DNA of 64,000 bases from NCBI GenBank assembly GCA_002838205.1, contig CP017950.1, positions 558,001-622,000 on the forward strand, in the 5' to 3' direction. Source of the DNA: Tenericutes bacterium MZ-XQ. GTDB taxonomy: Bacteria > Bacillota_I > Bacilli_A > Acholeplasmatales > Acholeplasmataceae. The notes under the pieces are model-generated. The model was not told the origin of the DNA. It did not search any database and worked only from the letters and a program-made list of their open reading frames with translations. The first letter of the stretch is position 1. Every line of letters starts with the position of its first letter. Positions 9,279-17,458 of this stretch are shown one piece after another. Made by a program: the position numbers and the translations under genes.

Positions 9279-9887
9279 TTATTTATTAGATAATGAAATA
9301 GCTTTTTGTTTCTCCCAGTAGATTTTATCTTCTTCTGTTAGTTTTCTGATCACTCTACATGGATTACCATAACATAATGTATCATCAGGTAAATCTTTAG
9401 TTACAACACTACCAGAACCTACAACGACACCACAACCTATAGTTACACCTGGATTTACGACAACATTGCCTCCAATCCAGACATCATTTTTAATCGTGAT
9501 AGGAAGCCCATATTCATATTGCTCGTTTCTAATATCTTTATCAAGCGGATGGGTTGCGGTTAATAATGAAACCTTGGGGCCAAACATCACATTATTTCCA
9601 ATAGTGATATGTGCAACATCCAAAAACGTACAATCATAGTTTGCAAAAAAATCATTTCCAATGGATATATGTTTTCCATAATCAACATATAAAGGTTGAT
9701 TAATGTATACATTTTCTCCTGCTTTACCCAACAAATCCCTTAAAAGTAAATCTTTTTTTTGATATGCATTTGGTCTTAATTGATTATAATCATACATCAA
9801 GTTTTTCGCTCGATCACGCATGATACTTAATGTTTCATCACTTGCTTGATATAAAAGACCTGATAGCATTTTTTCAACTTCCTTCAT
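9279..9887 (-). CDS. Maltose/galactoside-type O-acetyltransferase (hexapeptide repeat)
   Basis: This protein of about 202 residues belongs to the Maa/LacA/NodL family of acetyl-CoA-dependent sugar O-acetyltransferases. An N-terminal helical domain (MLSGLLYQASDETL) is followed by left-handed beta-helix repeats (ISIGNDFFANYDC, ITIGNNVMFGPKV, WIGGNVVVNPGVTIGCGVVV). The catalytic His lies in LLTATHPLD. Two ATGs are adjacent (9890 and 9887). The second gives six rather than three bases after the SD AGAGG and is preferred. The exact sugar is not predictable. Confidence 0.87.
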   Translation of the reverse strand: MKEVEKMLSGLLYQASDETLSIMRDRAKNLMYDYNQLRPNAYQKKDLLLRDLLGKAGENVYINQPLYVDYGKHISIGNDFFANYDCTFLDVAHITIGNNVMFGPKVSLLTATHPLDKDIRNEQYEYGLPITIKNDVWIGGNVVVNPGVTIGCGVVVGSGSVVTKDLPDDTLCYGNPCRVIRKLTEEDKIYWEKQKAISLSNK

Positions 9888-9956
9888 CATTGACCTCTTT
9901 ATTCTTTTTCTAAAAATATTTTTTCTAAATCGATTATAAATGACTCAACATCATTT

Positions 9957-9980
9957 TAAAAGATGAGTAAAAAACTCATC
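9957..9980 (-). terminator. Terminator after the GNAT gene
   Basis: On the minus strand GATGAGT, a five-T loop and ACTCATC form a perfect 7-bp hairpin followed by TTTT, about 20 bases after the GNAT stop codon. It closes the minus-strand group that begins with the rRNA methyltransferase gene. Confidence 0.65.
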
Positions 9981-9996
9981 ATTCCCAATAATATTG

Positions 9997-10443
9997 CTAC
10001 AATTTGCACTCAAATATACTTGATGTTTCACCCCAAGGATGAAATCCGTCTGCTATGTAACTAAATCCGTATCTTTCATAATAACCAACATGATCTGTAC
10101 ATAAATATAAGTTCTTAAATCCATATGATTTTGCATCAGTTTTGATTTGATCAATCAGAATTTTTCCATAACCATGACCTCTATGCTCTTCTTCTATAAA
10201 CAGTGCTGCTAACCAAGGATAAAGATCCATACGACTGATGAAATCATTCGTAATCAGTCCAGCACATCCAACAATCTCTTCTTCATGAATCAATAAATAC
10301 CAATTGGGAAGACCTCTTTGTTTCGCATGTTTAATAGCGTCTTCATAAACTTTATATGTACTTTCTGATCCCCAAACTCTTTTAAAATAATCTACAATCG
10401 TTTTCTCATATTCAGGATGTGTTTTTATAGATATAACTTTCAT
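9997..10443 (-). CDS. GNAT-family N-acetyltransferase
   Basis: The 148-residue protein has the GNAT fold pattern: strand EEIVGCAGLIT, the acetyl-CoA pyrophosphate-binding motif EEEHRGHGYGKILIDQI (about residues 83-99) and LYLCTDHVGYYERYGFSYI. The last motif resembles members that acetylate small molecules such as aminoglycosides or amino acids, but substrate cannot be assigned. The ATG at 10443 has SD AAAGGAG. It sits 19 bases downstream of the frameshifted small membrane gene. Confidence 0.85.
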   Translation of the reverse strand: MKVISIKTHPEYEKTIVDYFKRVWGSESTYKVYEDAIKHAKQRGLPNWYLLIHEEEIVGCAGLITNDFISRMDLYPWLAALFIEEEHRGHGYGKILIDQIKTDAKSYGFKNLYLCTDHVGYYERYGFSYIADGFHPWGETSSIFECKL

Positions 10444-10462
10444 TGTGAAACTCCTTTTATTA

Positions 10463-10722
10463 TTATAAATCTCTTTTAAATTGCTTTTTATGTCTAATTA
10501 TTTTGACTGTTAGATATATCCAAAGCATAAAAAATGTAAATGATAATGACCATGAAAAAAGAGCACCACCTATACCGGTTGCATCAAGAGCACTAAAGCC
10601 TGCAAAAAACCAATTAAAATGATAAAAACAAAAAAGATGGATATATAGAGCCAAGCAACCCATTTTGGTATCTTTTTATGATCGAGTAAATACTTATATA
10701 TATCAGCGAATAATGACTCCAT
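10463..10722 (-). pseudogene. Small two-helix membrane protein gene broken by a one-base frameshift
   Basis: The ATG at 10722 has a good SD (GAGGAG) and opens MESLFADIYKYLLDHKKIPK followed by a hydrophobic segment, but reaches a stop after about 50 codons. The second half, AGFSALDATGIGGALFSW plus another hydrophobic segment and a basic tail ending in KRDL, continues in another frame to 10463. The join is a run of six A/T at 10604-10609. A seventh base there would give one continuous 86-residue protein with two transmembrane helices. It may be a true pseudogene, a phase-variable tract, or a sequencing error. The family is not recognised. Confidence 0.75.
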
Positions 10723-10744
10723 AACTTCTCCTCGATATTATGAC

Positions 10745-11224
10745 TTATTTTGATATTCTTTCGGCAATCATTTTTTCTATATCCCTAATTTCTTCTTGGT
10801 TATATCCATCTAAAAGCATACATAATGCATATTTATCTACAATTGTTATCTTTAATAGAGATACACTTTTATGATGCTTATCATCATAGATTTCCTGTTT
10901 TTCAACACTAGCTATATCTTTAAAATATATAGTTTTAATAAAAAATATATTATCTTCTTCAAGTTTAAAATTAGGATACCACATATAAAATGGTGCATGT
11001 ATTTCAGTTTCATCAATCTCAATTCTAGTCTTATAAAGACCATAAAGCGCTACTGCCCATAAAACATTAAGAACAATAAGCCCATAAAATGCAATATTGA
11101 TGACTAGATTATTCGCATCTATATCTCTAATGATTGTTACAAGTATCAAACTTAAAACTAAGATTAGAGATAATAAAATAATTTTATAATTAAACTTAAC
11201 TCCAAAAAAGATCTTATGCTTCAT
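10745..11224 (-). CDS. Small membrane protein, possible bacterial PH-like domain
   Basis: The 159-residue protein has two N-terminal transmembrane helices (about 13-34 and 42-64) followed by a soluble region rich in beta-strand-like stretches (TRIEIDETEIHAPFYMW, FKDIASVEKQEIYD, LLKITIVDKYALCMLLDG) and a final amphipathic helix. This arrangement resembles YdbT/bPH-type membrane proteins, but no diagnostic motif is present, so that is only a suggestion. Start ATG at 11224 has SD GGAG directly after the stop of the upstream methyltransferase gene, so the two are probably co-transcribed. Confidence 0.6.
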   Translation of the reverse strand: MKHKIFFGVKFNYKIILLSLILVLSLILVTIIRDIDANNLVINIAFYGLIVLNVLWAVALYGLYKTRIEIDETEIHAPFYMWYPNFKLEEDNIFFIKTIYFKDIASVEKQEIYDDKHHKSVSLLKITIVDKYALCMLLDGYNQEEIRDIEKMIAERISK

Positions 11225-11236
11225 TGATTTGCTCCA

Positions 11237-12601
11237 TTATCTATCTTTTAAAATAAGTAAACTTACACTTTCAACTAAAGATGTATATGGAAACATATCA
11301 AGTGGGGTTGTTTCTATTAAAACATAATCTTTTAATAATATATTTAAATCCTTACCAAGTGTGGAAGGATTACAAGATCCATATACCAAACGTTTTGGCT
11401 TGAATTTTAAAATCAAATCAATGGTTTCTTCTCCTAAACCTATTCTTGGTGGATCAAATAGCATCACATCGATTTGTGTCTCTTTTAACCCACTTAATGC
11501 ACGTTTAAAGTCGCTTTGTAAGATAACTACATTATCTATACCATTTGTCTCTAATGACTTTCTAGCACTCTCACAAGAACTCTCATTAAGCTCAATCGCA
11601 TAGACTTTCTTGCAATCTTTTGCTATATAATGACTTACAGGTGCAACCCCAGCATATGCATCGATTGCAACTTCATTTTTCTTAAGTCCTGCTAAGTCTT
11701 TCATTTTCATATAAAATTTATGTGCTTGTGGACTATTCAGTTGGAAAAAAGCTTCTGGTTTTAAATCAAATGTATATGTGCTTAGCTTTTCATTGATTGT
11801 ATCTTTTCCGAAAAGCTTAACAGGCTCATCTGTGAAGAACTCGTTTTTCTTAGTAGGCTTACTAATGACTTTAAATACTGATTGAATCATACTTTCTTCT
11901 TTAACTAAATTTTCGACAAGTGTATCTAAGTATTTACTATCTTTATTTAAAATAAATGTGACTTGTGCCTCACCTAAAGTTTCACTGACTCTAACAACTA
12001 CATTTTTTATATACCCTTTTTTATATTTTGGATCAAATCCATCAACTTTAAAAATATTCATGAGTCTTAAAATTGTTTTTAAAATCCGATTAATCGATGG
12101 ATTTTGAACGGGACACTCATCGATTGCGACAAAACGATTGGACCCGGCACGGTACATTCCGATTTCATTTCTCTTCTTATTTTCAACAGGAAGACTTGCT
12201 TTATTTCTGTAATATTTAGGGTTATCAGCACCTATAGTATCTTTAATGATGTGTCTTGGGACTTTAAATGAAATATAGCGATCAAAACTATCAATAATAA
12301 GTTGTCTTTTTTCAACTAAAGTTCTTTCATATCTCAGATGCTGGAGTTGACATCCACCACATTTTTCATAAACAGGACAAAAAGGTGTATCTCGATATAC
12401 ACTTTCTTTGTTTATTTTTTCTAGTTTTCCTTCAGCTCTGTTATTATAAACCTTGGTTACTCTAACATCTACATTTTCACCTGGTAAAGCGTAATCAACA
12501 AAAACTGCAAGTTTTTGATAATACCCAATACCTTCACCATTAATCCCTATTTTTTTGATATCAATATTAATGACATCGTTTAAATGAATAAAATCGTTCA
12601 T
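11237..12601 (-). CDS. rlmD: 23S rRNA (uracil-5-)-methyltransferase, RlmD/RlmCD (TrmA) family
   Basis: The 454-residue enzyme has an N-terminal TRAM domain (about 1-60, KIGINGEGIGYYQ), an iron-sulfur cluster site (PFCPVYEKCGGC with a fourth Cys in DECPVQ), and a SAM-methyltransferase domain with AIDAYAGVAPVSHYIA, MLFDPPRIGLG and the catalytic YGSCNPSTLGKDL. It transfers a methyl group from SAM to C5 of uridine in 23S rRNA. In Gram-positive bacteria one enzyme (RlmCD) often modifies two sites. Site specificity is not visible. It heads a minus-strand group of four genes. Confidence 0.9.
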   Translation of the reverse strand: MNDFIHLNDVINIDIKKIGINGEGIGYYQKLAVFVDYALPGENVDVRVTKVYNNRAEGKLEKINKESVYRDTPFCPVYEKCGGCQLQHLRYERTLVEKRQLIIDSFDRYISFKVPRHIIKDTIGADNPKYYRNKASLPVENKKRNEIGMYRAGSNRFVAIDECPVQNPSINRILKTILRLMNIFKVDGFDPKYKKGYIKNVVVRVSETLGEAQVTFILNKDSKYLDTLVENLVKEESMIQSVFKVISKPTKKNEFFTDEPVKLFGKDTINEKLSTYTFDLKPEAFFQLNSPQAHKFYMKMKDLAGLKKNEVAIDAYAGVAPVSHYIAKDCKKVYAIELNESSCESARKSLETNGIDNVVILQSDFKRALSGLKETQIDVMLFDPPRIGLGEETIDLILKFKPKRLVYGSCNPSTLGKDLNILLKDYVLIETTPLDMFPYTSLVESVSLLILKDR

Positions 12602-12673
12602 AGTTATCTACCTCTACTTATCATTTTAACACATTAAGCTGATCTAAAATCTCATAAATCAAAAAACTAACAC

Positions 12674-12701
12674 AAAAAAAGCACAAGCTTTCACTCGTGC
12701 T
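12674..12701 (-). terminator. Terminator of ackA
   Basis: On the minus strand AGCACGAG pairs with CTTGTGCT (one G-U) around a six-base loop, followed by seven Ts (12674-12680). It lies immediately after the ackA stop codon. Confidence 0.85.
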
Positions 12702-12712
12702 CTTGATATCAA

Positions 12713-13888
12713 TTACTTGTTTAATCTCAATACTTCTCTAGCAATCATCACTTCTTCATTGGTTGGAATGATAAATGCTTTAACTTTTGAATCTTTGGTT
12801 GAAATCATGCGTTCTCCACGTTTTTGATTTTCTTCTTCATCTAGAGTGATACCTAATACTTTAATAGCATCAATCACATCTTTTCTTACCTCTGGAGCAT
12901 TTTCACCGATACCTGCAGTAAAGCAAATCGCATCTAAACCACCCATATATACATAGTATGATCCTATATAATCTGCAATTCTCTTAATTTGAATACGGTG
13001 TGCTAGGGTTGCTCTATAATGACCTGAAAGCATATTTTCAACAATATCTCTACTGTCATTCGATATGCCCGATACACCCAGATAACCACTTGCTTTATTT
13101 AAATCATTTAAGACTTCTTCATATGATTTATTTTCTTTTTCAGAAACTAACATTAACACAGCTGGATCGATGTTTCCTGAACGCGTTCCCATTGGAATAC
13201 CTTCAAGTGGTGTTAGACCCATTGATGTATCTACACTCTTACCAGCATCAACAGCACATAGTGATGCACCATTACCTAAATGTGCAACAATAATCTTCGC
13301 ATCTTTTTTTCCTAATAACTCAGCAGCTCTTTCACTCACATATTGGTGTGATGTTCCATGGAATCCATATTTTCTAACACCATATTTCTTATACCATTCA
13401 TATGGTGCAGCATATAGATATGCATCTTCTCTCATGGATTGATGGAACGTTGTATCAAATACAGCTACTTGAATCACATTTGGAAGTAATTCTCTAAAAG
13501 CTTCAATCCCTGTGATATTTGCAGGATTATGTAGTGGTGCTAAATCATTTAAACTTTCAATATCTTTAACAACTTGATCAGTAATGATAACTGAATCTTT
13601 AAATAATTCTCCACCTTGAACAACACGATGTCCAACGCCTGTAATTTCATCAAGTGATTCAATGACTTTGTGTTCTAAAAGTCCACTAATCACTAATTCA
13701 ACAGCCTCTTTATGGCTTGGGACTGGTGTTTCTTTTTTTATTTTTTTACCATCGATTTTAATCGTAAATACAGCGTTATCGTATCCGATTCTTTCGACAA
13801 GTCCTGATGTAATCTCATGTTCTTCTGGCATGTTTAATAGCTGGAATTTTAATGATGAACTCCCAGCGTTTACAGCAATAATTTTCAT
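12713..13888 (-). CDS. ackA: Acetate kinase
   Basis: The 391-residue enzyme interconverts acetyl phosphate plus ADP with acetate plus ATP, the usual substrate-level ATP step in fermenting mollicutes. Family signatures are clear: NAGSSSLKFQL at the N-terminus, HGTSHQYVS, HLGNGASLCAVDAGKSVDTS (about 205-224), TRSGNIDP and FTAGIGENAPEVR. Length is normal. The start ATG has SD AAGGAGA. It appears to be monocistronic with its own promoter and terminator; no pta gene is adjacent. Confidence 0.96.
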   Translation of the reverse strand: MKIIAVNAGSSSLKFQLLNMPEEHEITSGLVERIGYDNAVFTIKIDGKKIKKETPVPSHKEAVELVISGLLEHKVIESLDEITGVGHRVVQGGELFKDSVIITDQVVKDIESLNDLAPLHNPANITGIEAFRELLPNVIQVAVFDTTFHQSMREDAYLYAAPYEWYKKYGVRKYGFHGTSHQYVSERAAELLGKKDAKIIVAHLGNGASLCAVDAGKSVDTSMGLTPLEGIPMGTRSGNIDPAVLMLVSEKENKSYEEVLNDLNKASGYLGVSGISNDSRDIVENMLSGHYRATLAHRIQIKRIADYIGSYYVYMGGLDAICFTAGIGENAPEVRKDVIDAIKVLGITLDEEENQKRGERMISTKDSKVKAFIIPTNEEVMIAREVLRLNK

Positions 13889-13912
13889 AGTTTAATCTCT
13901 CCTTATAAGTTA

Positions 13913-13941
13913 ATGATACTCTAATTTTTTTTAATAATCAA
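13913..13941 (-). promoter_or_regulatory. Promoter of ackA
   Basis: Minus-strand TTGATT, a 17-base spacer and TATCAT (13913-13918) lie 25 bases before the ackA start codon. A near-palindrome, ATGAATAAATATTCAT at 13946-13961, abuts the -35 side and could be a regulator site; that is speculative. Confidence 0.6.
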
Positions 13942-13969
13942 GTATATGAATAAATATTCATGTTAAATC

Positions 13970-14629
13970 TTAATATAAATATAAATAAATTGCAAAAAAC
14001 TGTAAAATTGTGCCTAATGCGGTGAATAAATGCCATATAAAATGGAAGTATTTAATCCTTGGTAATGCGTAAAAGATAACACCAATACTATACGCTAATC
14101 CACCAGATAGCAAGAACCAAAATGCACCTTGTTCATACGCAAATAGTTGTCTAATAAAAATAAGTGCACTCCATCCCATCGCAAGATATAAAAATACATG
14201 GAGTTTCATGAATTTTTTGATCCAAATGGATTTAAATACAACCCCAATGAGAATCAATATCCACTGGATGATAAATAAGATGGGTCCCAACCCTAAGCCA
14301 TCAATACCAAATACTGGATTTTGTAGTTCTGGTAAAAGCAGTAAAGCTGGAGCGAAAGTTGCGCCAATTAAAATATAGATACTTAAATGATCAAATCTTT
14401 GGAACACACTTTTTGCAGTTTTATGAAACAATGCATGATAAATCGTTGACATTGTATATAAATTGATCATTCCGAATCCAAAAATAACTGCTGCAATAAC
14501 TTCCATCGTTGTATCACTTTTGACAAGCATTAAGATCATCGCAACAATCCCAAAGATTGCCATCATACCATGGCTAACTGCATTTGCAATTTCTTCACCA
14601 ACAGTCTGAATATGATTAGTCTTCATCAT
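13970..14629 (-). CDS. trhA: Hemolysin III / PAQR-family membrane protein (TrhA-like)
   Basis: The 219-residue protein has seven hydrophobic segments and the conserved polar residues of the hemolysin III/PAQR family: EEIANAVSHG at the N-terminus, STIYHALFH in the second-third segments, FDHLSIYILIGATFAP and the C-terminal HFIWHLFTALG. Those His, Asp and Ser residues form a metal site in PAQR proteins. In bacteria TrhA has been linked to membrane-energetics homeostasis; haemolytic activity is not implied. It overlaps the end of trmL by 14 bases, so the two are translationally coupled. Confidence 0.9.
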   Translation of the reverse strand: MMKTNHIQTVGEEIANAVSHGMMAIFGIVAMILMLVKSDTTMEVIAAVIFGFGMINLYTMSTIYHALFHKTAKSVFQRFDHLSIYILIGATFAPALLLLPELQNPVFGIDGLGLGPILFIIQWILILIGVVFKSIWIKKFMKLHVFLYLAMGWSALIFIRQLFAYEQGAFWFLLSGGLAYSIGVIFYALPRIKYFHFIWHLFTALGTILQFFAIYLYLY

Positions 14630-15158
14630 GGTTGTTTTCTCCTATAAATTGATTTAAAAAGTCAGCACCTTTTAAACTTTCAGGCTCTGTTCTGATTAAC
14701 TCTGGATAATCTAGCTGTCTTAAGACCTCATAGGATACAAGCGCGACACAATTGCTCAAATTTAAGCTTCTCACTTTATCTGTTGTAGGGATACGATAAC
14801 AACTCTCTAAGTGACTTGCTAAAATCTTTTTATCTACACCCGTTGATTCTTTTCCAAAAATTAAATATATATCTTCCTTGATTGCTTTATAATCAAACTC
14901 AGAATATGTTTTTTGTCCATATCTCGTCAAAAAGAAATATCTACCTTTATTCTCAGTTTTAAAAGCATCGTAATTTTTATACACCTTATAATCGATATAT
15001 TCAAAATAATCAAGTGCACTTCTTTTTAACCTTTTTTCATCAAGTTTAAATCCCATCGGTTCAATCAAATGAAGTTTCGCTCCAATCGCAACACAAGTTC
15101 TCATGATATTACCTGTATTTTGAGGGATTTCAGGTTCAAATAACACAATATGTAACAT
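14616..15158 (-). CDS. trmL: tRNA (cytidine/uridine-34-2'-O)-methyltransferase
   Basis: The 180-residue SPOUT-class enzyme matches TrmL/YibK/CspR over its full length: N-terminal LFEPEIPQNTGNIMRTCVA, IFGKESTGVD, and the knot-forming C-terminal motif IPTTDKVRSLNLSNCVALV. It 2'-O-methylates the wobble base of tRNA-Leu isoacceptors, including the CAA type, whose gene is also in this window. It is slightly longer than usual at the C-terminus because of an acidic tail. Confidence 0.93.
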   Translation of the reverse strand: MLHIVLFEPEIPQNTGNIMRTCVAIGAKLHLIEPMGFKLDEKRLKRSALDYFEYIDYKVYKNYDAFKTENKGRYFFLTRYGQKTYSEFDYKAIKEDIYLIFGKESTGVDKKILASHLESCYRIPTTDKVRSLNLSNCVALVSYEVLRQLDYPELIRTEPESLKGADFLNQFIGENNHDED

Positions 15159-15174
15159 ATATACACCTCTTCCA

Positions 15175-15202
15175 TAAAAATAGTATTACTCTGCAATACC
15201 AT
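15175..15202 (-). terminator. Weak terminator after pncB
   Basis: On the minus strand ATGGTATT pairs with AATACTAT (one G-U) around a seven-base loop and is followed by TTTTTAT. It separates pncB from trmL. The stem is AT-rich, so readthrough is likely. Confidence 0.45.
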
Positions 15203-15208
15203 TTCAAC

Positions 15209-16645
15209 TTATACTTTATATTTTTTAATGAGTTCGTGCTTTAAAGCCCATAAGTTTTCCGATAAGTCCACATAATACTCATGTGGATTCTCTAGTCTCA
15301 ATACTGCAGGCCACAATGCTTTAAACTCTTTTTGTTGATAGGCTCTAATTTCATCTAATGAAGGCAAATCATAAACCAATTTCCCTTTTTCGAATATAGG
15401 TATGAGCAAAGGTCTCACATGATAATTATCGATTTCCTTGCTCTTCCATGGGAAGTTTGGATCAAACAAATGATAGGGTTTAGATTCATCAATTTCTTCA
15501 TCAAATAAAGTCATAACATCCGCTGTAGCCATACAATCCTTATCATAGAATCGATAAACTTGCTTAAACCCTGGAGTTGTCGTTTTTTGGACATTTTCAC
15601 TAATCTTTATTTTAGGTTCTAACACACCATCTACTTCAACTGCTGATAATTTAAATACACCACCAAAAACAGCTTCAGATCTTGCGGTTACTAATCTTTC
15701 GCCAACACCAAATGTATCAATTCTTGCGCCTTGATGAATAAGTTCTTTAATAAGATATTCATCAAGTGAATTAGATACTGTAATCTTACAATCTTCTAAT
15801 CCAGCTTCATCAAGCATTCTTCTTGCTTCAATCGTAAGATAAGCTAAATCTCCGCTGTCTAAACGAATACCTTTTAATCTTTTACCCATTGGCTCTAATA
15901 CATCTTTAAATACTTTTATTGCATTAGGTATCCCTTGTTTTAAAGTGTTATACGTATCTACAAGTAATACACAACTATCTGGATAAGTTAAAGCATACGA
16001 TTTAAATGCTTCATACTCGCTATCATAACTTTGAATATAACTATGTGCCATCGTTCCCAGTGCAGGAATATTGTATTTAAAGTCCACATATGTGTTTGAT
16101 GTCCCAACAACACCGGAAATATACGCAGCTCTTGCACCATATATGGATGCATCGTAACCATGTGCACGTCTTGCACCAAACTCAATCACTGAACGACCCT
16201 TAGCTGCATAAACAATTCTAGCAGATTTTGTTGCGATCAAACTTTGATGATTAATGGTTAGTAAAATCATTGTTTCAATCAACTGACACTCAATGATTGG
16301 ACCTTTTACGACTAAAATAGGCTCATGTGGGAAAATGGGTGTCCCTTCTTTCATTGCATAAACGTCAGAAGTGAACGTGAAATTTTCTAAATATGTTAAA
16401 AAATCGTCATCGAATATTTTTTTAGATTTTAAATAATTAATTTCAGCTTTACCAAACTTAAGGTTTTGAATGTACTCAACAACTTGTTCTAATCCAGCAA
16501 AAATAGCATAACCACCTTTATCTGGAATAGATCTAAAAAATACATCAAAAACAGCAATTTGCTCATGCTTTTTATCTTTAAAGTAACCATTTGCCATGGT
16601 GAGTTCATAAAAGTCCATAAGCATGGTTAGTTTTCTGTTTTCCAT
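15209..16645 (-). CDS. pncB: Nicotinate phosphoribosyltransferase
   Basis: The 478-residue enzyme joins nicotinate and PRPP to give nicotinate mononucleotide, the entry to NAD salvage. It is of the long Firmicutes/human-like type. Landmarks are MDFYELTMANGYF at the N-terminus, the catalytic-region EFGARRAHGYDASIYGAR (about 155-172), GTMAHSYIQSY, LVDTYNT, and GIRLDSGDLAYLT. SD AGGAGG precedes the ATG. No biosynthetic NAD genes are nearby. Confidence 0.95.
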   Translation of the reverse strand: MENRKLTMLMDFYELTMANGYFKDKKHEQIAVFDVFFRSIPDKGGYAIFAGLEQVVEYIQNLKFGKAEINYLKSKKIFDDDFLTYLENFTFTSDVYAMKEGTPIFPHEPILVVKGPIIECQLIETMILLTINHQSLIATKSARIVYAAKGRSVIEFGARRAHGYDASIYGARAAYISGVVGTSNTYVDFKYNIPALGTMAHSYIQSYDSEYEAFKSYALTYPDSCVLLVDTYNTLKQGIPNAIKVFKDVLEPMGKRLKGIRLDSGDLAYLTIEARRMLDEAGLEDCKITVSNSLDEYLIKELIHQGARIDTFGVGERLVTARSEAVFGGVFKLSAVEVDGVLEPKIKISENVQKTTTPGFKQVYRFYDKDCMATADVMTLFDEEIDESKPYHLFDPNFPWKSKEIDNYHVRPLLIPIFEKGKLVYDLPSLDEIRAYQQKEFKALWPAVLRLENPHEYYVDLSENLWALKHELIKKYKV

Positions 16646-16699
16646 AAATGATGCCTCCTTTGATTGACACCTTCTATTCTAACATTTTTTTGCAATTTT

Positions 16700-16708
16700 T
16701 GGTATAAT
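16700..16708 (+). promoter_or_regulatory. Extended -10 promoter of yaaA-cls
   Basis: TGGTATAAT is an extended -10 element with a perfect TATAAT at 16703-16708, 34 bases before the yaaA ATG. No good -35 box is seen, as is common for extended -10 promoters. Confidence 0.6.
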
Positions 16709-16741
16709 TATAGATAAGAATAAACATAAAGGAATGTTCAT

Positions 16742-17458
16742 ATGATACTATTTATTTCACCTGCAAAAACATTTAGAAAAACAACTGAAACAAAAGATCA
16801 ACACCCCATGTTTATGAATGAAACTGAGATACTCATCAAAAAACTTAAATCTTTATCTCCTAAAACAATAGAACATAAGATGAAGATATCAAGTAAAGTT
16901 GCTGATCAGACATATCATTACTATCAAACTTTCGGAATGTCTAAGTCATCTGCAATCTATACTTACTTTGGTCATCAGTATAAGCATATCAATCCAGAGA
17001 GTCTAAATAACGAAGAAATGGAAGACATGAACAATCGTTTGTATATTATGGATGGTTTATTTGGCTTGCTTCGTCCTTTAGACCAAATTTCATATTACCG
17101 ATTAGAAATGCAAGATAAAACGATTAAAAATCTATATCATTTCTGGAGTCCAAAAATCATTGATTATTTAAGAAAGTATCATAAAGATGACATACTGATT
17201 AATCTTGCTTCAAACGAATACGGACAAATCATTAAAGATTTAGAACATACATACACCATCGAATTTTATCAACAAAAACATGATAAGCTAAGTATCCATT
17301 CTATGGAAGCAAAAAAAATGCGAGGTCTTTTAGTCAATCATATTTTCAAAAATCAGTTGAAGACCATTGAAGAACTTTATGATATAGAGATTGAAGGGTA
17401 TAAATATAGTAAAGAACATTCCAAAGAAAAGGATTTTATATTTATTAAGGAGCTCTAG
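16742..17458 (+). CDS. yaaA: YaaA-family (DUF328) peroxide stress protein
   Basis: The 238-residue protein carries the family start ILFISPAKTF and internal LFGLLRPLDQISYYRLEM and INLASNEYGQII. E. coli YaaA lowers intracellular iron and protects DNA under peroxide stress; it has a DNA-binding fold. Function here is by family only. The stop codon TAG is directly followed by the cls ATG, so the two are an operon. Confidence 0.88.
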   Translation: MILFISPAKTFRKTTETKDQHPMFMNETEILIKKLKSLSPKTIEHKMKISSKVADQTYHYYQTFGMSKSSAIYTYFGHQYKHINPESLNNEEMEDMNNRLYIMDGLFGLLRPLDQISYYRLEMQDKTIKNLYHFWSPKIIDYLRKYHKDDILINLASNEYGQIIKDLEHTYTIEFYQQKHDKLSIHSMEAKKMRGLLVNHIFKNQLKTIEELYDIEIEGYKYSKEHSKEKDFIFIKEL

